Positions 1-8,508 of a stretch of 64,000 nt of DNA are shown in pieces; the stretch's first letter is position 1, and each line of letters opens with the position of its first letter. This DNA is from Opitutia bacterium (GTDB taxonomy: Bacteria; Verrucomicrobiota; Verrucomicrobiia; Opitutales; Opitutaceae). The notes under the pieces are model-generated. The model had not been told where the DNA came from. It ran no database searches and worked only from the letters and a program-made list of their open reading frames with translations. Both the position numbers and the translations under genes were made by a program. The stretch covers positions 1-64,000 of the forward strand of contig CANJIU010000021.1 in NCBI GenBank assembly GCA_947474365.1, given 5' to 3'.

Positions 1-177
1 GCCACTGCGACCGCCCGCCCGGCTTCGAGTGCTTGTGGAAGGGATACGCCATCTTGAGCACCATGGTGCAGATCATGCAGCGATATCATGACTCCAACCC
101 GAAACCCCGCCGCCCCATGCGTCGCGGCAAATCTGTGGGCCATGCGCAGTCCTAGCATGCAGGTGAGGGAGGTGCCG
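1..177 (+). mobile_element. Right end of an insertion sequence (IS4-like transposase C-terminus), partial
   Basis: Reading frame 3 is open from the window edge to a TAG at 153-155. It gives about 50 residues that include DRPPGFECLWKGYAIL, which resembles the C-terminal tail of IS4-family DDE transposases (GG...RPxG...LWxGxxxL). The rest of the element lies outside the window. The element probably ends near 177, because there the opposite strand resumes sequence homologous to hyfB. Bases 150-177 recur exactly at 2335-2362. The family call rests on a short tail only. The DDE residues are not visible, so the IS family is tentative. Confidence 0.55.
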
Positions 178-1587
178 GCTGCCGGCTAGCACCAGCATCG
201 GCACGCGCATGTGTAGGCCGCAGTCGTGGGCCTGAGCGGCGACCTTAGTGCGGGGCGCTCCGAGGAACACGATCGAACCCGCCTTCACAAAAGTCGCCAG
301 GGCAAGCGCCCCGGTGATGCCCAGTAGGATTGCCGCCGGCATCGCGGCCCACGCCGCTGCGCCGCGGTGGATCGCGGCGTCAAAGAGACCCAGATACAGG
401 AGCCATTCGCTCACGAAACCGTTCAAGGGGGGTAGCCCCGCAATCGCGACCGCGCCGATCGCAAACAAACCCGCCGTCCACGGCATCGTGCGCCACAGTC
501 CGCCGAGCCGGCTCATCTCGCGCGTGCCGGTGGCGTGCAGCACCGAGCCGGCGCCAAGAAACAACAGTGCCTTGAAGAGACCGTGATTCCAGACGTGCAG
601 CAGGGCGCCGGCGAGCGCGAGCCGGCCCCAGGGCGCGTCGCCGTGAGTTGCGGCGAGCAGCGCGCCGCCGAGGCCGACGACGATGACACCGACATTTTCC
701 ACCGAACAATAGGCGAGCAGGCGCTTGAGGTCGTTTTGCGCGAGAGCGAACGCGATGCCGAGCACCGCGCCGATCATGCCGAGGCCGATGACCACCCAGC
801 CCGCGGCCGCGGGCGTCGGCAGCCAGCCGGTGAAACGCATGAGCCCGTAGAGGCCGATCTTGATCGTGACGCCCGACATGATGGCCGAGACGTGGCTCGG
901 GGCGTTGGCGTGCGCCGACGGCAGCCAGACGTGCAGGGGAAAAAGCCCGCCCTTGACCCCGAAGCCGACCAGCGCGAGCCAGAACAGGGGGGCTAGATCC
1001 GGCCGGTCACGCATCGGTCCGAGGTCCCAGCTGCCCGAGCGTTGGGCGAGGAGCGCAAAAAAGGCGAAGAGGCAGAGGGTGCCCACGTGGGACGCGGCGA
1101 GGTAGAGCCAGCCGGCGGCGCGGGCGGCCGAGCGCCGGCGGTCGAGCGTAACCAGAAAGTACGCACTGAGGGTGAACAACTCCCATCCGATGAGAAAATG
1201 CAGTCCGTTGGAAGCGACCAACACCACCCCGACGTTCAAGACCAGTGCGCTCCACCACATCCGGCCCCGCGGAGCGGTGGACGGATGGTGGGCGTCGGCC
1301 CAGTATTCGCGGGCATAAACGGCGCCGGCCCCGCCAACTACGCAGAGCAGGGCGAGAAACAGCGCGCTGAGACCGTCCAGCCGCAGGTGAAGCGATTCGC
1401 CACCGATGACGATGGCCGGGCGCCACTCCCATTCCCCGCTGCCGCCGAGCACGAGGACTGCCGCACCGAGTGCCGCCGCCGTGCCGACCACGTTCAGGGC
1501 CAGCCACAGTCGCGGCCACCGCGGGCCGAATCCGACGCCCGCCGCGAGGCCCAACGCGGCGAGCAGCAACAACGAGCCCGAAGTCAT
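73..1587 (-). pseudogene. Second HyfB-like proton-translocating subunit, 3' end truncated by an IS
   Basis: This is an integral membrane protein of the NuoL/MrpA/HyfB antiporter-like family. It is co-linear without gaps with the 649-residue paralogue at 2368-4317, and both carry WELFTLSAY near residue 136, GVKxGLFPLHVWLP near 212 and NHGLFKALLFL near 339. These hold the conserved Glu and Lys residues of the proton channel. Homology stops after about residue 469. The last 35 residues are read from the inserted element on the opposite strand, so about 180 C-terminal residues are lost. The start overlaps the stop of the EIIA gene by 4 bp (ATGA), so translation was probably coupled. It may still make a shortened protein, but I treat it as disrupted. 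Confidence 0.7.
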
Positions 1588-2291
1588 GCCGTCCCTCTCC
1601 CGCCGGTGGTACCGCCCGCCGCGTCATCCACGGCGGCGACCGCCTGGAAGATTTCCTCGTCAGGGGCGCCGCGCATGATCAGGTCGCGCAGGGGTCCCCG
1701 TCCCAGTCCGCGACTCAGCCGTCCCAGCATGTCGAGGTGCCCGCGCGGCGTCGGGGCGATGAAGAAGATCAAACGCGTGACCGGCACGGTGTCGGGACCG
1801 GGATCGGTCAGGGTCAGGGCGTCACGCAGGAGCAAAAGCGCGACCGTGCCGGAATCGCGGCCGAGGGCGACGCGGGCGCTCGGATGCGGCAGGGCAAAGC
1901 CGCCGCCGACCGGGGCAAAGGTGATGCCGCTCTTGGCGTGCAGGCGTTGGGCGAGGAGTTGACGCACGGGTGGTGTGGCACCGGGAAGGGCGGCAACCAC
2001 TCGCGCGAACACATCGACGACACCGGCGGCGGCGACGTCGCGCCAAATCCCTCCGGCCCGCAGCAAGGTCTCAAGTCGGAAACCGGTGGCGAAGGCGGGC
2101 GCCTCCGCGGCGAGAAATCCCGCTTGAGCGGCGAGCCCGCGAGAGGCGGCCCAGTTGGCGACTTGGGCTCGGTCGAAGAGCAGGCGTCCGCGGTCGGGCA
2201 GATGAGGCAGGCCTTCGCGCCGAATCCATTCCTCCACCATCTTTTCCGAAACACCGAAGGACTCGGCGAGCTGGACAAGATTGAGGTACAT
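1584..2291 (-). CDS. Helix-turn-helix / PTS EIIA (PtsN-like) regulatory protein
   Basis: This 235-residue cytoplasmic protein has two parts. Residues 1-50 look like a MerR/excisionase-type DNA-binding helix-turn-helix (LAESFGVSEKMVEEWIRREG). Residues about 75-220 look like a PTS fructose/nitrogen-type EIIA domain, with the phospho-accepting histidine at H136 in GGGFALPHPS. EIIA-Ntr proteins without a sugar permease regulate other proteins according to phosphorylation state, including potassium transport in enterobacteria. Lying between two HyfB-like genes and downstream of SulP, it plausibly tunes ion transport (inference). I chose the start at MYLNLVQ. An upstream in-frame ATG at 2327 would add 12 unremarkable residues. 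Confidence 0.8.
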   Translation of the reverse strand: MYLNLVQLAESFGVSEKMVEEWIRREGLPHLPDRGRLLFDRAQVANWAASRGLAAQAGFLAAEAPAFATGFRLETLLRAGGIWRDVAAAGVVDVFARVVAALPGATPPVRQLLAQRLHAKSGITFAPVGGGFALPHPSARVALGRDSGTVALLLLRDALTLTDPGPDTVPVTRLIFFIAPTPRGHLDMLGRLSRGLGRGPLRDLIMRGAPDEEIFQAVAAVDDAAGGTTGGRGTA

Positions 2292-2334
2292 GGTCGGTGG
2301 AAAACAGGTTTTGCCGGGAGGCATCACGCCGGCA

Positions 2335-2362
2335 TCCTAGCATGCAGGTGAGGGAGGTGCCG
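2335..2362. repeat. Solo 28-bp copy of the IS right end
   Basis: These 28 bases are identical, in the same orientation, to 150-177, which is the end of the insertion sequence that interrupts the second hyfB copy. The segment includes the transposase stop codon (TCCTAG) plus the presumed terminal sequence. It lies 5 bp behind the stop codon of the intact hyfB (2368) and ahead of the EIIA start. No transposase coding sequence is attached. It looks like a footprint left by deletion of a second insertion or by recombination between copies (inference). Confidence 0.75.
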
Positions 2363-2367
2363 CGCAT

Positions 2368-4317
2368 TCATTGGCGATCTCCGAGCACCACCAGCGTCGC
2401 GACTCCCGCGAGGCCCAGCACAAGGTAGAGAAGATAGGATTGCAACCGTCCATGCTGCAGACGCCGTGCGGCGTGGGAGAGTTGCATGACCATCCCGCCC
2501 GCCGGCTCGACCACCCGCTCAAGCACCGTCTCCGGAGTGTGCTCCGCGAAGCTGGCGTGCGTGGGAAAAACCGCTTCGGGGCGGACTTCGTGGCGTTCCG
2601 GGCAAAGGATCCAGTCGAACCATCCGGTGATCGTGCCGGCAAATGAGCCGGCGGTGTATTGCATCCGGGCCGTCGGCCGCGCGTAACCGCAGTCCCACGT
2701 CACCGCGCGGCGCACACCGTTGCGTCTCGATTGCTGCCACAGGAGCGCCACGGCGCCCGCACCGGCGAAGGCGAGGGCGACGTGCACGCGGCCGAGAATG
2801 GGCAGCGACTCCGGGGGCACGAGGCCGACCCACGCCGGGTTCCACTCCGCCGCTGCGCGGGCCACCGCCGGCCAGAACACCGTTGGTAGCAGTCCGATCG
2901 CGACGCAGGCTCCTGCGAGCAAGACCATCGGCCCGCGCATGAGCAGACCCGGCTCGTGGGCGTGCTCGGCCGCCGCCGTCCGCGGCGCGCCGAGAAAAAC
3001 CACCGCGCACACCTTGATAAAGCAGGCGAGAGCGAGCGCGCCGGTCATCGCGAGCAGCACGATGGCGGCCACGGCGCCGACGGCGGACGCGCCGCCCGCG
3101 CCCACGGCCTCGAAGAGCCCGAGGTACACGAGCCATTCACTGATGAAGCCGTTCAAGGGCGGCAACCCGCAGATCGCGCCGGCACCGAGGGCGAACAGGC
3201 ATGCGGTCCACGGCATCGCCCGCCACACTCCCCCCAGCCGGCTCATCTCGCGCGTGCCGGTGGCATGCAACACCGAGCCGGCTCCGAGAAACAACAGGGC
3301 CTTGAAGAGGCCGTGGTTCCACACGTGCAGCAACCCGCCGGCGAGCGCGAGCCAGCCCCAGGCTGCGTGGTGGTGCTGGATCGCGATGAGCGCGAAGCCG
3401 AGCCCGATCAGGATGATCCCGATGTTTTCCACGCTGTGGTAGGCGAGCAGCCGCTTGAGGTCGTGCTGCCCCAGTGCAAAGGCGACGCCCAGCACCGCGC
3501 TCGCCAGCCCGAGGATGACGACGACCCAGCCTGCCGCCGCGGGGACCGGCAGCCAGCCGCTGAATCGAACAAGACCGTAGATCCCCAGCTTGATGGTCAC
3601 GCCGGACATGATGGCAGAGACGTGGCTCGGCGCGTTGGCGTGGGCGGACGGCAGCCAGACGTGCAGGGGAAAGAGGCCTGCTTTCACGCCGAAACCAAAC
3701 AGCGCGAGCCAGAACAGCGGGGCGAGATCGGTACGTTCGCGCATGGGCCCGATGTCCCATCCGCCCGTTTGGGCCGCGAGCAGTGCAAAAAACGCGAAGA
3801 GCGCGAGCGAGGCCGCGTGTGAGGCGGCCAGATATAGCCAACCCGCGGCGCGGACTGCAGGCCGCTGGCGGTCGAGGGTGACCAGTAAATAGGCGCTCAG
3901 GGTGAAGAGCTCCCACGCGATCAGGAAATGCAGGCCGTTCGCCGCCAGCAGTACGAGCGTGAGCGTAAGCATGAGCACGCTCCACCAGAGGCGGCCCCAG
4001 CGCGCGGTACGCGGATGCGCCACCTCGCCCCAATATTCCCGCGCGTAGACGGCGCCGGCCCCGCCGACCACGCTCAGCAACATCAGGAACAGGGCGCTGA
4101 TGGCATCCAGTCTGAGGTGCAGCGGCTCGCCGCCTAGGGTAAACACGCTGCGCCATCCCCAGACCGGTCCCTCCACCAGATTCGCGAGCGCGGCCCCCAG
4201 CAGCGAGGCGAGCGACGTCACGGTCGTCACGAGCCAGATGCGGGGTGCGAAGTAGGCGACACACACTGCGCCGCTCAGACCAACCGTCGCGAGGAACAGC
4301 ATGGGACCCGGGCTCAT
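2368..4317 (-). CDS. HyfB/HycC-like proton-conducting membrane subunit
   Basis: This 649-residue polytopic membrane protein belongs to the proton_antipo_M family, with about 14-16 predicted membrane segments. Channel residues are visible: E136 in WELFTLSAY, K212 in GVKAGLFPLHVWLP, the HDLKRLLAY segment near 285-293, and K339 in NHGLFKALLFL. The long hydrophilic C-terminus with TWDCGYARPTARMQYTAGSF is typical of HyfB/HycC of formate hydrogenlyase-type complexes rather than NuoL. No HyfC, HyfE or hydrogenase subunit is seen here, though the leftward region beyond the IS is outside the window. It probably forms part of a proton- or sodium-translocating complex. Confidence 0.85.
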   Translation of the reverse strand: MSPGPMLFLATVGLSGAVCVAYFAPRIWLVTTVTSLASLLGAALANLVEGPVWGWRSVFTLGGEPLHLRLDAISALFLMLLSVVGGAGAVYAREYWGEVAHPRTARWGRLWWSVLMLTLTLVLLAANGLHFLIAWELFTLSAYLLVTLDRQRPAVRAAGWLYLAASHAASLALFAFFALLAAQTGGWDIGPMRERTDLAPLFWLALFGFGVKAGLFPLHVWLPSAHANAPSHVSAIMSGVTIKLGIYGLVRFSGWLPVPAAAGWVVVILGLASAVLGVAFALGQHDLKRLLAYHSVENIGIILIGLGFALIAIQHHHAAWGWLALAGGLLHVWNHGLFKALLFLGAGSVLHATGTREMSRLGGVWRAMPWTACLFALGAGAICGLPPLNGFISEWLVYLGLFEAVGAGGASAVGAVAAIVLLAMTGALALACFIKVCAVVFLGAPRTAAAEHAHEPGLLMRGPMVLLAGACVAIGLLPTVFWPAVARAAAEWNPAWVGLVPPESLPILGRVHVALAFAGAGAVALLWQQSRRNGVRRAVTWDCGYARPTARMQYTAGSFAGTITGWFDWILCPERHEVRPEAVFPTHASFAEHTPETVLERVVEPAGGMVMQLSHAARRLQHGRLQSYLLYLVLGLAGVATLVVLGDRQ

Positions 4318-4386
4318 TGCAGCGCATGATGGGACGGATATCGCGCAGACTCCAGATCCGTCGTATACTCGGCCGTCGATCTGACG

Positions 4387-4872
4387 TCAGTTTTTCTCCG
4401 TGGTCGAACCGCGGGCTGGTCGGACGGGTGTTTTGAGGATCTGCTCGGCTCGTTCCAGCGCGTCGGCCAGCGCGCGGCGGGCGGCGTCCAATTCCCGCTG
4501 CTTGGCCTGCAGGGTTTCCAGGGGTTCGGGCGGTTCCTCGACGGGCGGCAGACCGAGAATCTCGCGCGCCCGCGCGAGGGCGGTGGTGATGTCGGGGCAG
4601 ACGTTTTCCCGGCCGATCCGATCGATGAAACCGGCGTTTTCCATCACCGCCAACGGCTGCGTGTGCGGTGCGCTGAGGATGAGGTGCTTGCCCTTGGCGC
4701 GCAGTTTCGCGTGCAGGTCCTCAAGCGCCTGCAACCCGGAGGCGTCGATCGCGAGGACCTTGCGCACGCGCAGGATCAGAATTTCCGGCTCACGTTTCGC
4801 ACGCTTCAGTTCGTCGTCGAGCTTGTCGACCACGCCAAAGAAGAACGCGCCGAACACCCGGAAAATCAGCAC
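4387..4872 (-). CDS. STAS domain, detached C-terminal part of the SulP transporter
   Basis: This is a 161-residue soluble protein. Residues 1-105 form a STAS domain (LIFRVFGAFFFGVVDKL, then ILRVRKVLAIDASGLQALEDL), and the rest is a charged, coiled-coil-prone tail. STAS domains normally sit at the cytoplasmic C-terminus of SulP permeases. The reading frame is the same as that of the upstream SulP gene and is separated from it by a single TAG at 4900-4902. The codons between that TAG and the GTG used here as start (LIGKSVPDG) read as ordinary linker. It could be made separately from the GTG, by stop readthrough, or not at all. No strong ribosome site precedes the GTG. Confidence 0.75.
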   Translation of the reverse strand: MLIFRVFGAFFFGVVDKLDDELKRAKREPEILILRVRKVLAIDASGLQALEDLHAKLRAKGKHLILSAPHTQPLAVMENAGFIDRIGRENVCPDITTALARAREILGLPPVEEPPEPLETLQAKQRELDAARRALADALERAEQILKTPVRPARGSTTEKN

Positions 4873-4899
4873 GCCGTCCGGGACGCTCTTGCCGATGAG

Positions 4900-6219
4900 C
4901 TAGTGGTGCGATCCTTCGGTCTCGGTCGCTTCGTCCACGGCGGTGATTTGGGAGGTTTCCGCGATGCGTTTGACCATGAGGAGCGCGGCGAGCACCACGC
5001 CGACCTCCACGGCGAGCGTCAGGTTGGTCAGGACCGTGAGTGCGAACGTGGCGAGGAAGACGGAGGAATCGCTGAAGGGCCAGCGGGTGAGCCGGGCGAA
5101 TTGTTTCCACGACACCATGCGAAAGGCGGCGACGACGAGGACGGCGCTCAGGGTCGCCAGCGGGATGTGGCTCACTAACGGCGCGGCGATGAGCAGCACG
5201 AGCAACAGCAACCCGGCGTGGGCGAGGCCCGCGACGGGAGTGCGGGCGCCCGCGCGGACATTGACGACCGAGCGCGCGACCGCACCGGTGACGGGAATGC
5301 AACCGAACAAGGGCCCGACCATGTTGGCGATGCCCTGGCCCACGAGTTCCTGATTCGAATCATGCCGCTCGTCGATCAGGCCATCGGTGACGACCGCGCA
5401 GAGCAATGCCTGCATCGCGACAAGCAGCGCGATCGTGAAGGCGGGTTGCACGAGCTCACGGTACGTCGGCCAGTCGGCGTCGGGCCAGCGAAACGAAGGA
5501 AGCGCGCGGGAGAATTCGCCAAACTGCGAACCGATCGTCGCGACCTGCCAGCGCTCGTGCAGGCCGAACAGGCCAAAGGCGGCGGTCGCGCAAATCAGGC
5601 CGACCATCGCACCCGGCACGAGGCGCGAAAGGCGCGCGGGCCAGAGGGCAATCACTCCAACTGAGACCACCGCCACCGCGACGGTCGGCCAGTGAATCGC
5701 GTTCAGATGGGTCGCGAGCACGCTGATCTTTCCGACGAAATCGACGGGCATGGCCTCCACGTCGAGCCCGAGGAAGAATTTCAGCTGTGAGCTGAGGATG
5801 AGGATCGCGATGCCCTTGGTGAAGGCGCGGGAGACGGGATAGGGGATGTAGCGGATGATCGATCCCAGCCGTGCGAATCCCAGCCCGCAGAGCATCGCTC
5901 CGGCCATGATGGTGCAGAGCATCAGTCCGGCCATGCCGTGGGACTGGAGGATGCCGGAGGTGATGATGACAAACGCCCCCGTCGGTCCTCCTATCTGGAC
6001 GCGCGATCCGCCCAAGGCCGCGATGAGTCCGCCGCCGATGATCGCGGTGAACAGGCCCTGCTCCGGCTTCACCCCGGAGGCGATCGCAAAGGCGATCGAC
6101 AGGGGAAAGGCCACGGTCATCACGTTCAACCCCGCGAGAAAATCCCGGCGCAGCGCGACCCCCGAGTAACCCCGCAGCGACGCGAACAGCATCGGGCGAA
6201 ATGGAATCGGGAAGTTCAT
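4900..6219 (-). CDS. SulP-family anion transporter, membrane domain
   Basis: This 439-residue integral membrane protein covers the sulfate_transp domain. Early motifs are GLNVMTVAFPLSIAFAIASG, GGSRVQIGGPTGAFVII and RYIPYPVSRAFTKGIAILI, and membrane segments run to the end. The family imports sulfate, bicarbonate or other anions, usually with sodium or protons. The protein stops (ETEGSHH, then TAG) just before its STAS domain, which continues in the same frame. I placed the start at MNFPIPFRP, because the upstream extension begins with TTG and reads as low-quality sequence. It is the first gene of the minus-strand ion-transport block. The substrate cannot be told from sequence. Confidence 0.85.
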   Translation of the reverse strand: MNFPIPFRPMLFASLRGYSGVALRRDFLAGLNVMTVAFPLSIAFAIASGVKPEQGLFTAIIGGGLIAALGGSRVQIGGPTGAFVIITSGILQSHGMAGLMLCTIMAGAMLCGLGFARLGSIIRYIPYPVSRAFTKGIAILILSSQLKFFLGLDVEAMPVDFVGKISVLATHLNAIHWPTVAVAVVSVGVIALWPARLSRLVPGAMVGLICATAAFGLFGLHERWQVATIGSQFGEFSRALPSFRWPDADWPTYRELVQPAFTIALLVAMQALLCAVVTDGLIDERHDSNQELVGQGIANMVGPLFGCIPVTGAVARSVVNVRAGARTPVAGLAHAGLLLLVLLIAAPLVSHIPLATLSAVLVVAAFRMVSWKQFARLTRWPFSDSSVFLATFALTVLTNLTLAVEVGVVLAALLMVKRIAETSQITAVDEATETEGSHH

Positions 6220-6284
6220 ACGGACAGGGAGCGATGAGCGACGGAGCAAGAAGCCTGCCGCTCGCGCGGGTCCAACTCCGGCCT

Positions 6285-7001
6285 CTAGGTTTGACCGCCT
6301 TGGATTTCCACCCAGCGCACGGCGTGGCGCACCAGCGCGGTGGCGTCGGTCAGCTCGAGCTTCTCCTTGATGTTGGCCCGGTGCACGTCGACCGTCTTCG
6401 TGCTCAGGTGAAGTTGGTCGGCGATGTCGCGGGTGCTCTTGCCCTGGCCAATCAGTTGAAACACCTCGAATTCGCGGTCGGTGAGCTTTTCGATGGGCGA
6501 TGACGAACCGCGCGGACGGCGGGCGGACAGGCCTTCGAGAATGCGGGCCGACATCCGCGGGCTCACGTAGATTTCGCCGCGCAGCACCTGCCGGATGGCG
6601 GCGAGCAACGCCTCCCCGCCGGCCTCCTTCATGATGTAGCCGCGGGCGCCCGCCCGCAGGGCGCGTTCCGCATAGACGACCTCGTCATGCATCGAGATCA
6701 CGAGCACCGAGAGCTTCGCGTCCGCGGCCAGCAGATCCTTGATGAACTCGAGACCGCTGCGACCGGGCATGGTCAGGTCAGTCAGTATCAAGTCGGGTTT
6801 TTCCTTGGCAAGGGTGGCGAGCGCTTCGGCGGGATTGCCTGCCTCCCCGCAAACGGCGAGATCGGGCTGGCGGTCGATGAGCTGCGCCAGGCCCGCCCGC
6901 ATGAAGGGATGATCGTCCACCAACAGCACTCGCTGGCGGGAGGGTGGGGGCTTGGCCGGTGTCGGACCGGCCGCGGGCGAAGAGCGGCGCGGTTTCATCA
7001 T
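6285..7001 (-). CDS. NarL/FixJ-type response regulator
   Basis: This 238-residue transcription regulator has a receiver domain at residues 23-140, with acidic pocket D29-D30 and phospho-acceptor D75 in LILTDLTMPG. A LuxR-type helix-turn-helix follows at about 170-235 (LTDREFEVFQLIGQGKSTRDIADQL). The start ATG overlaps the stop of the hybrid kinase upstream by 4 bp (ATGA), so the two are probably translationally coupled and form a cognate pair. HisKA_3 kinases such as that neighbour typically phosphorylate NarL-type regulators. The target genes are unknown. The adjacent SulP block or the cbb3 cluster are candidates by position only. Confidence 0.9.
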   Translation of the reverse strand: MMKPRRSSPAAGPTPAKPPPSRQRVLLVDDHPFMRAGLAQLIDRQPDLAVCGEAGNPAEALATLAKEKPDLILTDLTMPGRSGLEFIKDLLAADAKLSVLVISMHDEVVYAERALRAGARGYIMKEAGGEALLAAIRQVLRGEIYVSPRMSARILEGLSARRPRGSSSPIEKLTDREFEVFQLIGQGKSTRDIADQLHLSTKTVDVHRANIKEKLELTDATALVRHAVRWVEIQGGQT

Positions 7002-8053
7002 TTGATTGGCAGGCGGCAGGCGACCGTCACGCCCTCGCTGCGTTTCGACATCACGGTCAGTTCTCCGCCGATCACCTTGGCGCGGTGCTGCATCACGCCC
7101 AGGCCGAGACCACCCCGACCCGTGGAGCGGCCCTTCGGCAGGCCATTGCCGTCGTCGGAGATTTCCAGACGGAGCACGCCGGCCTCTTGCTGGAGGACGA
7201 CCCGCACGTCGCGGGCATGGGCGTGCTTCACGGCATTGTTCACCGCTTCCTGGGCGATGCGGTAGAGATGCCCCGCGACAAACGGGTCCGCCACGGCGAC
7301 GGGCGATGGACAGTCGAATTGGCAACGCAGGGTGCCGATGGCGTTGATTTGTTCGGTGAGTTCCGTGAGTCCGATCTGAAGCGCATCCGGAGCGCTGCCG
7401 ACCGGTACCAGGCCGCGGGCGAGGAAGCGGGTCTGCGCGATGGCGGATCGGAGCATCTTGCCCATGGCATCGAGGCCTTTGCCGAGCGAGGGGTGGCCGG
7501 CCGCGTCGGCCTTCAGTGCGGCGCACATCAGCTCGATCGCGGTCAATTGCTGGCCCAGCCCATCGTGCAGGTCCGCTCCGATGCTGTGACGCTCGCGCTC
7601 GCTGACGGCGAGCACCTCGTGCTCCAGGCGGCGGTGTTCCGCCTGGGCGGCGACGAGGGCTTTTTCCTGGCTGACACTCCCGAGCGCGCGCTTGACGACG
7701 GCCGGGAGGAGGTCGAGCAGGCCGGTGTCCTTCATCACGTAGTCGAGGGCGCCTTGCTTCATCACCTCGACGGCAACTTTTTCGTCGCCCTGTCCGGTGA
7801 CGACGACGAAGGGGATGTGATTTTTTTCCTGCTGGAGGTTGGCGACGAGCGCCGGTCCGTCCCCGTCCTTTAGCTTAAGATCGAGGATCATCAGGTCGGG
7901 CGTGTGCTCATCGAGCCAGGCTCGGGCCGATTTTCCGGAATCAGCCGTTTCGACCTTGAAACCTTCGGCGCGGAGGCCTTCTGCCATCAGAATGAGCAGG
8001 CCCTCGTCGTCATCGACGACGAAAATGGAAGGTGCGTGGGCCGGCGAAGGCAC
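6998..8053 (-). CDS. Receiver-histidine kinase hybrid (HisKA_3/NarX type)
   Basis: This 351-residue soluble protein starts with a receiver domain (residues 9-125, D58 in LMILDLKLKDGD). It is followed by a HisKA_3 dimerisation domain with the phosphorylated histidine H163 in DLHDGLGQQL and an HATPase domain (AQEAVNNAVKHAHA, DDGNGLP, GGLGLGVMQHRA). No membrane segment is present, so it acts in the cytoplasm and receives its signal by phosphotransfer to the receiver. GTG at 8053 is the best start found, 12 bases after the stop of the preceding receiver gene. The frame upstream of it overlaps that gene and has no family similarity. Confidence 0.85.
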   Translation of the reverse strand: MPSPAHAPSIFVVDDDEGLLILMAEGLRAEGFKVETADSGKSARAWLDEHTPDLMILDLKLKDGDGPALVANLQQEKNHIPFVVVTGQGDEKVAVEVMKQGALDYVMKDTGLLDLLPAVVKRALGSVSQEKALVAAQAEHRRLEHEVLAVSERERHSIGADLHDGLGQQLTAIELMCAALKADAAGHPSLGKGLDAMGKMLRSAIAQTRFLARGLVPVGSAPDALQIGLTELTEQINAIGTLRCQFDCPSPVAVADPFVAGHLYRIAQEAVNNAVKHAHARDVRVVLQQEAGVLRLEISDDGNGLPKGRSTGRGGLGLGVMQHRAKVIGGELTVMSKRSEGVTVACRLPIK

Positions 8054-8064
8054 GGTGGATGCGC

Positions 8065-8508
8065 TCAGCGGGCGCTGAGTTGCGGCACCAGCAGCAGCGG
8101 CAGGAACAGCCCGATTCGCCGGATGGCCTCGGTGAATTTCTCGTAGTCGACCGGCTTTTGAATATAGCCGTTGCAACCGAACTCGTGGCACCGTTCCACC
8201 TCGCGGGTGTCGTCGGTCGTGGTCAGCATGATCACCGGTAGCTTGTGCAGTTGGGGATCGGCCTTCAGCCGGCGCAGGACTTCGATGCCGTCGACCTTGG
8301 GCATGCGAATATCGAGAAGGATGAGAAATGACTCGCCGTTTGACCCGCGGCGGGGGTTCGCCTTGAAGAAGAAGTCCAGGATTGCCTGGCCGTCGCAGAA
8401 GCGCTCGATCCGATTCGACAGGCCGGCCGCTTCCAGATTCTCCCGAATCAGGATGGCGTGACCTTCGTCGTCCTCGACGATCAGGATGGTGGGCGTTTGG
8501 TTTAGCAT
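8065..8508 (-). CDS. Single-domain response regulator, Rcp1 type
   Basis: This 147-residue protein consists only of a receiver domain: acidic pocket EDDE at 12-15, phospho-acceptor D66 in FLILLDIRMPKVDG, and a conserved Lys in YIQKPVDYEKF. The FFFKANPRR insertion and overall length match regulators paired with phytochrome-like kinases (Rcp1 group). These pass phosphate on rather than bind DNA. It overlaps the upstream PAS kinase gene by 7 bp and is followed 12 bases later by the receiver-kinase hybrid. That order suggests a relay from PAS kinase to receiver to hybrid kinase to NarL regulator (inference). Confidence 0.9.
   Translation of the reverse strand: MLNQTPTILIVEDDEGHAILIRENLEAAGLSNRIERFCDGQAILDFFFKANPRRGSNGESFLILLDIRMPKVDGIEVLRRLKADPQLHKLPVIMLTTTDDTREVERCHEFGCNGYIQKPVDYEKFTEAIRRIGLFLPLLLVPQLSAR

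Noticed and set aside
1..177. The left edge as the start of a hyfC gene following hyfB
   Set aside because: No HyfC-like frame is open on the minus strand here, while plus frame 3 reads as a transposase tail ending in TAG.
2368..4317. DabB/MpsA-type inorganic-carbon pump subunit as the identity of the HyfB-like gene
   Set aside because: The C-terminal TWDCGYARPTARMQY region is HyfB/HycC-like, and no DUF2309 partner gene is present in the window.
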